Source of the DNA: Liquidambar formosana
Lineage: Eukaryota; Streptophyta; Magnoliopsida; Saxifragales; Altingiaceae
DNA: 64,000 nt
Reading direction: 5' to 3'
Assembly (NCBI GenBank): GCA_039720395.1
Contig: CM077824.1
Location: forward strand, 22,654,013-22,718,012
A model generated the notes under the pieces. It saw only the letters and a program-made list of their open reading frames with translations, was not told where the DNA came from and made no database searches. A program made the position numbers and the translations under genes. Of this stretch, positions 55,032-64,000 are shown piece after piece. How positions within the stretch are numbered: the first letter of the stretch is position 1; every line of letters starts with the position of its first letter.

Positions 55032-57278
55032 TCATTCATAGCCAAGAAGGGACGATCGAATACTAGGCATGTAACCTGTGTTACCCATCTGCGCACTTAA
55101 AGTCATCAATATATTGCAGATCTCCCCTGTTCTAGGTTGTGCCTGATCATCAGAGAGGAAAGCATGTAACTGATTTTTAACCTCAATCCAGCTGCATTCT
55201 GGTTGCTTCTCTGCTCTACTACTCTCTTTCATCAACACCTTCACTTTCTCCACCTCATCCCATCTGCTTGCCTCAGCGTGCATATTTTACAAGAGCACAT
55301 AGTTTGAAGTTTTTATGAGGCTCAAGTTTGTGAAGCTTTTCAGCAACAAACTTACCAAGTTCTAAATTTCGGTGGTGCATCCGGCAAGCCCCAAGCAGTG
55401 CACCCCATATTCCTGCATTGGCCTCAATTTTCATTCCCCTCACAAGTTGAAAAGCTTCTTTTAACCTCCCAGCTCGACCAAGCAAGTCAACCACACAAGC
55501 ATAGTGTTCAGCCAAAGGCTCGATAGAATACACTTCACTCATGCAATTAAACAATTTCAAACCCTCATCAATTAAGCCAACATGACTACACGCAGACAAA
55601 ACCCCAACAAAGGTGACCTGATCGGGAGCCACCCCTTCTATTTCCATCTGCTCGAAGAGTTTAACTGCCTCTTTCGCGTACCCATTTAAACCATACCCGG
55701 CAATCAAAGAATTCCAAGAAACAACATCACGATCAATATCCTTGAACACTAATTCAGCACTTGAGATCCTTCCACACTTTGCATACATAGTGATCAAGGC
55801 ATTGCCTACAAATAAATCATTCACATAACCACTCTTCACAGTGAGATGGCGAAGTTGCTCCCCAACATGCAGAGCTGCAAGATTTGCACAGGCACTTAGT
55901 CCACATGCAAATGTCAATTGATCAGGTTTCATACCATTTTTCCACATCAAGATGAAACTCTTAAGTGCATCCACAAATAATTCATTTTGGGTAAAACCAG
56001 AAATCAACGAATTATAAGAAACTAGATTCCTCTTTCCCATCTCCTCAAAGATATTAAGTGCCCTATCCATTTGTCCTACTTGAGCATAACCAGCAATCAT
56101 AGTGTTCCACGAAACTATGTCCTTCCCCGCCATCTGTTTAAATAAATAGAGGGCTTCACCAATTCTTCAGCAATGAGCATAGCCTGCAATCATGGTGTTC
56201 CAACATACATTGTCTCGGACACTTATCTGATTAAAAATTTGACAAGCTTCATCCATCCTTTTATTCTGTACATATCCAGATATCATTGCCGTTTGGACTG
56301 CTACATTATTGTAAGGCATCTGATCTAGTAATTCCCTTGCTTCGTCAAGCTTACCAATAGGAACATACCCATTAATCATTGTAGTCCACAATACAGAATT
56401 CCTATCTGGCATTTCCATAAATAGCCTCTTAGCCTCATCAATTTGGCAATCCTGAACGTAGCCCGCAATCATTGCATTCCAAGAAACCATATTACTACTC
56501 GGCATTTGATCAAAGAGTCTCCGAGCCCCCAAGATGCTACCATTTCGTGCAAACCCACACAACATCGTAACCCATGAAACAACATTCGGTTTTGGAATTT
56601 TCTTAAAGAACTGCCAAGCAGAATCCAAATCACCCACCTCAACAAACCCATCCATCATCAAATTCCACGAAATCACATCCCTCTCTGCCATTTGCTCAAA
56701 AAATTTCAACCCCAAACGCATTTCTCCATTCTGGGTACACCCAGAAAGCATCGAATTCCATGAAACCAAATCCTTTACAGGCATTTCATTGAAAATTCTC
56801 TGAGCATCATCAAACCGCCCATTCTTTGCACAACCTGCAATCATCGTGTTCCAACAGACCAGATTTCGCTTATCAGGAAGCAAATCAAACAACTCCCTCG
56901 CCTTCTCAAGCATCCCGCTTCGTGTGTAGCAAGTTAACATCAAAGTCCATGAAAATAGATCTCTATTAGGCATTTTATCAAACAGTTGATAAGCTTTTTC
57001 AACCTTGTCTTTGTGCAAGTACCCAGAAATCATTGTGTTCCAAGAAACCAAATTTCTGTGAGACATTTTATCAAACAGTTGGCTTGCATCATTGATTCTA
57101 CCATTTTTGGCATAAGCAGAGATCATGGAATTGTATGTCACCGTGTTTTTATGGTCACCAATTCGAATACTTTAATTGCTTCTTCGACCCAACCCGATTT
57201 TCCCATCTGGGTTATTTTCAGGTTCTGGTGGAAGACATGGCTCCCATGTTCACCAACTGATTTGAGCCTTGACTTCAT
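55032..57278 (-). pseudogene. PPR protein (PLS subfamily, E-type) pseudogene
   Basis: About 18 PPR motifs (pattern VSWNTMIAGY...A) run from an ATG at 57278 to a C-terminal E/E+ region (ECSWIEVKNQLHAF) and a stop at 55032. PLS-type PPR proteins bind organelle RNA and, with E domains, act in C-to-U editing. Four lesions break it: a missing base in the T-run 57146-57150 (A-run on the coding strand); TGA at 56169-56167 where a Gly is expected; an extra base in the T-run 55310-55314; and TAA at 55289-55287 in place of Ser. No DYW domain follows. The longest open parts are 56167-57141 and 55273-56133. It has no introns, as usual for the family. Confidence 0.9.
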
Positions 57279-57766
57279 GATTGTGGAGACTCAGTGGTAC
57301 GAACTACCAACTGTCTCTCTTCCAAGACATCCGAATAAAATAATGCTTATAGCAAGAACCATAGAGATAGCAAAAGTGTAAACAGAGCAGCTGGACAGGT
57401 GGCCAAGGTATGGCCGTCGTTCACAAGCACTTCGTCACCCCAGGTTTTGTGCTGCATCCGTCCATGGCCGTCCAGAAGTTGAAGACGGCCCCTCATTTTG
57501 CAATTTTGAATTTTCTGTCTTATTACTCTGTAGTCTGTACTTTTTGCTTCTTATTTTATTTATTAATTTATTTCATTTTTCTATTAATTTGATTCCCCGA
57601 AAAAAATATATATAAGATAAAGAATTTTATTTTTCCTTATTTGGTTGCAATTGAAAATTGGAAGAGGAGGAATAATTAAAATAATTAAAGTAATTTTGAT
57701 TTGATATAATTTTATCTTTTTATTTTATTTTATTCATTTCTTTTCCCTTTCTTTGTTTTTTCTTGA
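57279..57766. other. Upstream region of the PPR pseudogene, no gene recognised
   Basis: AT-rich, with no convincing ORF and no clear core promoter on the minus strand. Confidence 0.4.
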
Positions 57767-58118
57767 AGGCTGGGTTGGCAACGTGGATTTAGATTTAGGG
57801 TATGGATTTTAAATCTACGGATTTGAAATAAATAGATTTGAAATCCTTGGATTTAAGAATTCATTGTTTGGATAAAATATTTTGAAGGTAAGATTTCAAA
57901 TCATGAATTTCAAAAACCACTATAATATAATATCATTATCATGCTAAAATTCATCAAAAAAAGGCAACCCTTCCCCCTTTGGAAAATGATAGATCGTTTC
58001 ATTCCAAGTCATCACAAATAGGCCTAAGGTATCATATCAAATTACTTAAATCCATAAAAGTCCCAACATGAATACATTCATATCTCTGTAATTTTATTTT
58101 ATTAAATGAAAAACACAA

Positions 58119-58120
<2 letters not shown>

Positions 58121-58168
<48 letters not shown>
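58121..58168. repeat. (TA)n microsatellite
   Basis: An uninterrupted AT dinucleotide run of more than 40 bases. Confidence 0.9.
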
Positions 58169-58170
<2 letters not shown>

Positions 58171-58202
58171 GGATGATCCTATCAGTTACAGCTAATATGA
58201 TG

Positions 58203-58374
58203 CTATATCAACTATGGCTCATTTGGCTATCCATCTTCATTAAAAGTAATCCAACGACGAAGTGAAAAAGGAACTTAAAAGGATTCATATATATCAACTA
58301 TGGCTCATTTGGCTATCCATCTTCATTAAAAGTAATCCAACGACGAAGTGAAAAAGGAACTTAAAAGGACCCGA
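58203..58374. repeat. 86-bp tandem duplication
   Basis: Two units with atcaactatggctcatttgg start at 58207 and 58293. They are nearly identical over their whole length, so the duplication is recent. Confidence 0.9.
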
Positions 58375-59737
58375 ATCAAACTGGATCAACTTGCAAATCC
58401 CCGAAAATCCCACAACCCACTTTACCTTTCCTTTCTCCCATTCCACGAGCCACTGTTCTGGAATTAAAGCACGATTGGCGATGAAGCACATCCAGCGACG
58501 AAGCGATGGCGAGACCCTTTTCGTGCGAGCACGACCGACAACAAGGAAAGGTCGGTGAAGAAGAGCTCCCCAAATCGCACGAGAGGTTTTGCAATTGAAG
58601 ATGAACCAGATCTGGTTTGGGGTATGTTGACCATGGCTTCTATGGTTTACCTCTCACATGTTTTGCTGCGGCGGTTTGGAGAGAGAATTAAAAAAAAAAA
58701 AGGGAAAATAAAACCAAAAAACCCCAGGTTGCTGGCCCATCATCATCAGTCATGCTCACATGAGAAGGGAAGGAGGGTCGTCGCCGGTCTTGCTGCTCGC
58801 CATTGCCTCGTCGTCGGTTGTGCTGCATTGCCAGTCATGCTTGATTCCAGAGAAGAGAAGTAGCAGCGTCGGCAGGCCCCTACACTTTCCCCATTTTTTT
58901 CGGCCACGTCAACCTTTCCGGCCAGCCAGCACCATTTTTTTGAGCCAAAATCCCACTTTTTCCGACTAAAACTTCTCGTTCACCAAAACCCCCTACCGCT
59001 GCCACAAACATCCACCAAAACTACATCTTATGATCAGATTTGCATCTCGCCATGGCTGCCAAGGAAAAAACAGAAGTAGATTTGCATCTCACTATGGAAT
59101 TAACTCAAATTTTGGGTCTTCTCCACCATTTCTTCCTCTTGCAAGGTTCCCCTTCAGATCCAAGCTCTCACAGTGATGAAATCATCCATAGTTTGCAGCA
59201 GCAGCAGCAAAGGTGGTTGTGGCGGCGGCGGCAGCGGCAGTAGAGGTTGCTCCGATGGGGTTTCACCGATGAATCTTGGTGAGGATCTTGGATGGGAGTA
59301 GAACATAGTGGGCAAGAGAGTAGAGACTTTTAAAGAGAATAGAGAGAGAAAGTGAGGGATACAATAGACTGTCGAATACGAGAAGGTCGAGCGTCGGGTC
59401 GATGGTGTAGCTTTAATTTAGGATGGATTTCAGAATTCACACCTATTAGGTGTTTTTTGAAATCCATGGATTTGGGCCACTGAAATCCGTCTTGGATTTG
59501 GCTGAAATCCAAATCCTCAGCTTATTATGGCATCTAAACAAGGGATTTGGATTTAGGTCCCCAAATCCAAATCCATCCCCTCCAAATCTAGGTTCCCAAA
59601 CGTACCCTTATAGTATCGGGACGATCGATGCAATACAATGTGGACTCAACCCATACTTTATAAGAAATAAAATTATGAAATCCCTGGTTGAAAGGGAGTC
59701 CTTATCATATTTAGACCAGAGTTTCCTTACTGATCAC

Positions 59738-60881
59738 TGTTGGCCCAAATAATCAACCCTAGAGGGGGGTGAATTGGGTTGATGCAAAATAAATGGAATT
59801 TTTAAAAACTTTTGCAAATATAGTAAATTAAACAATGATGTAAATAGCACAATTAATGAAAGCAAATAAATGAGAGAGAGTTAGAGAAATCAAACACAAG
59901 ATATAACGAGGTTCGGCTCTCCCGCCTACGTTCTCTCCTCAATAACTTCGCTTGAGGATTCCAAATCCATTAACCAATCTCATTCACAGGTGGAGATCAA
60001 ACCTTACACCAATCTACTTGCGGGTGTAGATCAAACATTTACAAACAAACAAATTCCCTTTGCTCAACAAGGGTTATGCCCAATCCTCAATCTCTCACAA
60101 AGATAGATATGAATTTAATACAACAACAAATCCTTCTTGATAGGGTGAATGAAGAATTAAGCTCAATCTAATATGATATGGACAATGAAAGCTCAAGTAT
60201 GTGAATCTAGGGCTTGATAATGGGTAGGAAGAGTATAATCTTTTTCCTTTTGTTGATCCATCATTCCAAAGTGTTTGAGATACCATTTATATAGCCTTGG
60301 ATGGTTTATGACCGTTTGGTAGTAGCCCTTTCAAAAATAGAGCCGTTAGAGCACTTTTTGGGGCTTAAAAAACTAGCCATTATTCTGTCAGAACGAGACT
60401 TTCAGTCATTTGAAATATCTTTTCAGCCGTCTGAAATGAGGCTACTGAAAATTCCAGAGAAGGTATAAATTGGGTTCGTTTACTTCAGACTTTCAGCCGT
60501 CTCAAAGTTGACTTTCAGCAGTCTTAAACGATCCGTCTGAAAGTTTCAGCCGTCTCAAACGAGCCGTCTGAAAGTTTCAGTCTTCTCAAACTTGATTTTC
60601 AGCCTTCTCAAAGTTACAGCTTTCTCAAACGAGACGTCCAAATACCCAAGACTTCAATATCTTCAAGTCTTCACTTCATGGGGTTCTTTAAGAGTTGGAA
60701 TCTTCTCTTCTTTGAGGCTCCTTTCTTTTCTTGATTTCTTTGGCTTTCTTTTCACATTTGAGCATAAAAAAACCTAGCTTATAATGATCAACTTAAATGA
60801 TAAACATTAGTCCATAACCATCAATGCTTTGTTATCATCAAAATCATAATATATTCATGGAATAAAACCTTGAGGCTAATA
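59738..60881 (+). mobile_element. Solo-LTR-like element, copy 3 (1144 bp) with TTTCAGNCGTCTGAAA-type palindromes
   Basis: It begins TGTTGGCCCAAATAA and ends GGCTAATA (final CA decayed to TA), flanked by exact atcac at 59733-59737 and 60882-60886. The scaffold matches 47934-49231, including gttcggctctcccgcctacg and ctttgttatcatcaaaatc. Between about 60395 and 60640 it carries ten or so variants of tttcagccgtctgaaa. Confidence 0.85.
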
Positions 60882-60886
60882 ATCAC

Positions 60887-61504
60887 TACTCTTTAATTTT
60901 GGTAAATGCGAAAGATTTATCGGATTCGTTTATTGGGTGATGTTAGCAATTGCAAGGAAGATATGAATTCTTTTTGCTTTTTAACTTAATGAAGAAGAAA
61001 AATGATTGCCACATCATTGTTAAGGATGAATCTAGTTAGAATTTCTAGTTTATTTATTTATTTATTTATTTTTTTGGGACAAGTGAGAATTTTTGTGCTT
61101 AAATGTAGAGTACTTTTGCCAATAGCATAATAACCTAGTGATATTCTTCTCACTTGTTGAGTGAATAATATTGGATTCAAGTTTTAGGGCAAATCACATG
61201 AAACCCTCATAAACTACAGGTCAATTTTACAAAACCCGCATGAAAAACCAAACAAACAATTCCTTGAACTATTAAATTGTAATATTTTCTCACCTTTGGT
61301 TTTTTTTGTCAAATTTAATGCCTAATTTCATCAAATTTCCATAAAATTGATGACTTATTTAATGTCTAAACCAGTTATAGGTTACAAAATTGGTGCACTA
61401 ACCCAAAAGAGTTGTGAAATATTTCATAAAAAGTGCAACAAATTGGTGAGTCAATTCAAAAGATACAGCCATGCACCAAAAAAAGAAAAAAAAAACATTT
61501 TGAT

Positions 61505-61531
<27 letters not shown>
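60887..61531. other. AT-rich stretch, no gene recognised
   Basis: It contains tttattta runs (about 61050-61075) and a TA microsatellite (61506-61532). No gene signal. Confidence 0.5.
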
Positions 61532-61536
<5 letters not shown>

Positions 61537-61812
61537 TATACATGTGATTCATTTTTTTCAAAACCAATCGTTAGATTACATTTACTTCATGTGAAGGTCA
61601 TGCATACCAAAAATCAAGTTGATCCAAAATTAAAAACTACTTCATTCATAAATGTTCAAAATGAGCGATTGTCATTAATTAAAAAATATAATTTTTAGGT
61701 CGAATATCAATAAATCTTGGATCAACTTGATTTTTGGTATGTATTACCTACATGATAAGGCTATCTAATCTAACGGTTGGTTTCGTAAAATATGAATCAC
61801 ATGTATAGTTTT
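61532..61812. mobile_element. MITE, 281 bp, near-perfect inverted arms
   Basis: The ends aaaactatacatgtgattca and tgaatcacatgtatagtttt are exact inverted repeats. The inverted match continues inward with gaps (caaaaccaatcgttagatta; aaaatcaagttgatccaa). It is flanked by TA-rich DNA, so a target duplication cannot be told apart from the microsatellite. Confidence 0.8.
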
Positions 61813-62993
61813 GAAGGGTGATCTAATATAAAGTTAAGTTAAGTTAATCTCATAAGAAAGGGACTCTATATATATATATATATATATATACATATTCACA
61901 ATCACTAAATGAGACCCATGATGGTGAATCTTGAAGACATGGTAAAACCTAAAGAAATGGCAATGGGGTGGGACGGGGCTCCGCTGTGTTTGCAAATCCC
62001 AATCCCCATCCCAACTATTCAGATGGCCATCTCAGACCTGCCCTTAAACCCGTTGGGGTATAGCTTGCATATATGTCCCATCTTTGCCTCTATTAAAATT
62101 TTTCAACCTTGACCCCAGCCTGCTAATATTCTATTTTTCCCGTTGATGAAATGACGGTAAAAAATTGTTTAAAAAGAAAAAAAGATGTGTTTGTGATGTA
62201 AACCTAGAGTCAAAAAAAAAAAAAAAAAAAAAATGATAATTGATTGATTAACAACCTCAAAGCTAAAGAAAAAATCCATGATAGCAAATTGATTAACATA
62301 AAACGCCCCCCTGAGACGACCCTTAAAAATACACTAAACAAAGTAATCCAAAAAAAACAAGCCACCATTACAAACAAAGTAGATGAAAAGGTTGAACTGT
62401 GAAAAAGTCATTTAGATGGTACAATATTAATTGGGGCGGGTAGACGGGATGGGGTGGGGCACTACAAAACCTTACCCAACCCAAACCCAAATTGGGTTTT
62501 GAAATTTGCCATTCGTACTCCATCCCTGTTTAAATCACTGAAAACCCAAGGTTCACATTGTCATCTCAAAACCATGGCACAACTTTACATGACGATTCTC
62601 GTGTCATGTCCTATAGTTTGTACTCTTGGAGTTAGCATTCTTCCATGCGGGCACGGTGCTAAGCTAAGGTAATGTTGATTCTTGATGGGTTTTGAAATGA
62701 TTAAGATTAAAATATAAAATAAATATTATTAAAATGATCTTAATGATAACGTTTTGATATTTCAATCTTGACTGTCCAAAAATTCATCCAAAAACTACCA
62801 TCACCAAAAAAATGAAAAAACATTAGAGAATCATATAATAAACTAATAGAGGCAATGTTATTATCCTCACTTATGGTGGCAATGGTTAATTATGTTTCTC
62901 GCCCAATTTCCAATTTGCCCAAAAGCCCAAATTTCTTTCAGGGCTTTCTTCGTTTTTTTCTTCACCTCCAATCTGTTTTCATACACAGAGTAG
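61813..62993. other. Intergenic stretch, no gene recognised
   Basis: Short TA and A runs (about 61871-61890, 62211-62233). Frames such as 61909-62112 and 62454-62672 show no family features. The segment just before 62994 (tttcttcgtttttttcttcacc) may be the displaced 5' leader of the F-box gene. Confidence 0.45.
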
Positions 62994-63685
62994 TAGGGGT
63001 GTTAATGGTTTAGGTTAAAACCGAGAACCAAACCGAACCAAACCGAACCAAACCATTTAGTTTGATTTTTTTGTCATTAGGTTTGGTTTTGGTTCTAATT
63101 TTAGAAAACCGAACTAAATTGGTTTGGTTTTGGTTTTCATTTTTAAAAAACCAAACTAAACTAAAAAACCGAAAAATCTAATATATATATATATATATAT
63201 ATATCAAACTTAAAGTTTTTAAATTTCCTATTCTAATAAGGGCATAGTAGGAAATAGATTTAAAATAGTACAAAACCCTAAGTCTCTCAATCTCAGCCTC
63301 GTCTCATTTTAAGTTTTTTGTTGTTTTTCCTTTTTTATATTGGCATGTATTAAACTAGCTATTAATGTTGTGTAAGATATTGGATTAACATATGTCAATA
63401 TGTTTTCATTTTGATACAATGTTTAATGTTTTTTTTACTTGCTAATGTAATGTTTTTATTAAAAAAATTTTTATTTGGAGTTTGGTATATCATTTTTTTT
63501 TTCATTTTCAATTATTTATTACTACTTGATAGGTTAAAACTGAAACCAAACCGAACCAAACCGAAATTTTTTGGTTTGGTTTGGTTTTTTTATAATATGG
63601 TTTGGTTTTGGTTTAGTAGGAACAAAACTAAAGTATAATGGTTTGATTTGAAATCTACCCTAAAACCGAACCATTAACACCCCTA
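62994..63685. mobile_element. hAT-type MITE, 692 bp, 8-bp target duplication
   Basis: It starts TAGGGGTGTTAATGG and ends CCATTAACACCCCTA, exact inverted ends, flanked by cagagtag at 62986-62993 and 63686-63693. Inside are many aaccgaacc/ggttcggtt-type words on both strands and a TA run (63180-63204). It carries no transposase. It lies directly before the F-box start codon. Confidence 0.9.
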
Positions 63686-63695
63686 CAGAGTAGCC

Positions 63696-64000
63696 ATGAA
63701 AAGAAACAAGAAATCAACAGTGCACATCCAAGGACAGAACAAAAGAGTAGCAGCAGAGCAAGCACACGATGATGATCAACAACCAAGTTCTTCCATTGAA
63801 GACCTCCCAACTCACAACCTCATAGATATTCTCTCTAGACTCTCCGTCGAGACCATCTTCAGATGCAGGTGCGTTTGCAAAACTTGACTCAATATACTCT
63901 TAACCCCTCTTTTTGCCAAACACCACTTCACAAGAGCACCAACCTGCCCTCACCAAGCGTTTGTATGTTCATGTGGCTGAGATACACTCAATTGGATCGG
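63696..64000 (+). pseudogene. F-box gene, 5' part, broken, partial at window edge
   Basis: The ATG at 63696 opens a basic N-terminus and then an F-box (IEDLPTHNLIDILSRLSVETI, then FRCRCVCKT; quoted in two parts), the module that binds SKP1 in SCF ubiquitin ligases. A TGA follows directly after CKT at 63885-63887, where F-box proteins normally have Trp. Downstream the same frame reads LNILLTPLFAKHHFTRAP. A shift of one base then gives RLYVHVAEIHSIGS, so there is probably also a frameshift around 63940-63955. The C-terminal interaction domain lies beyond the window. Confidence 0.75.

Larger units (their letters stand above)
57767..59608. mobile_element. Putative non-autonomous DNA element with gatttgg-rich inverted ends
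   Basis: The left end (ggctgggttggcaacgtgga) resembles the complement of the right end (tctaggttcccaaacgtaccc). Inside both ends the words ggatttgaaat and aaatccaaatcc mirror one another (57790-57900 against 59420-59600). No target duplication was identified, so the limits are approximate. Frames inside are short and unconvincing. Confidence 0.4.

Noticed and set aside
58555..59243. ORFs between the PPR pseudogene and copy 3 of the LTR-like family
   Set aside because: Short, Ser/His/Gln-rich from simple repeats (CAG/GCG runs near 59198-59235); no family features.

Overview
The window is plant nuclear DNA, most likely from a woody core eudicot. It shows GT-AG introns, a wall-associated receptor kinase, a pentatricopeptide-repeat (PPR) gene, an F-box gene, and a dense layering of plant transposons. 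There is no sign of prokaryotic organisation. Almost everything recognisable is either a mobile element or a host gene broken by or filled with mobile elements.

Region 1 (1-7355) is an endogenous plant pararetrovirus (Caulimoviridae, florendovirus-like). Two partial genomes lie head to head, with ~2.8-kb inverted arms around a 1.4-kb unique centre. The tRNA-Met primer site, promoter, poly(A) signal, protease, reverse transcriptase, RNase H and a second ORF are all visible. Nearly all reading frames are interrupted; only the left-arm second ORF is open. Region 2 (7356-9717) holds a 67-bp tandem repeat and a ~0.96-kb fold-back element. These lie just upstream of the next gene.

Region 3 (9718-53372) is one wall-associated-kinase-like gene stretched over ~43.7 kb. 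Its first exon is split by a 12.46-kb Ty3/gypsy retrotransposon of the Tat type (9839-22299, 5-bp target duplication, nearly identical LTRs). Exon 1 also carries a frameshift and a stop codon. Exon 2 (27928-28122) and the kinase exon (52168-53372) are separated by a 24-kb intron full of nested insertions: copia with a SINE inside it, an LTR fragment with a MITE inside it, and a Mutator-like element containing a 9.6-kb non-autonomous gag-only LTR retrotransposon, which itself contains a ~1.7-kb minisatellite of hairpin units. The Tat element has intact gag-protease and pol frames. On its opposite strand it also carries a two-exon gene for a plant-mobile-domain protein.

Region 4 (53373-64000) holds microsatellites, a PPR pseudogene with four lesions (55032-57278), several fold-back or MITE-type elements, a third copy of an LTR-like family also present twice in the big intron, and an F-box gene start at the right edge. 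A hAT-type MITE sits directly before that start codon.

The observations that most deserve a second look are: the spliced antisense plant-mobile-domain gene inside a young retrotransposon; the minisatellite whose units keep a stem-loop while changing sequence; an LTR-like family in which each copy carries its own array of short palindromes; the over-representation of TCGGCC/GGCCGA throughout the Tat element; and the head-to-head pararetrovirus.
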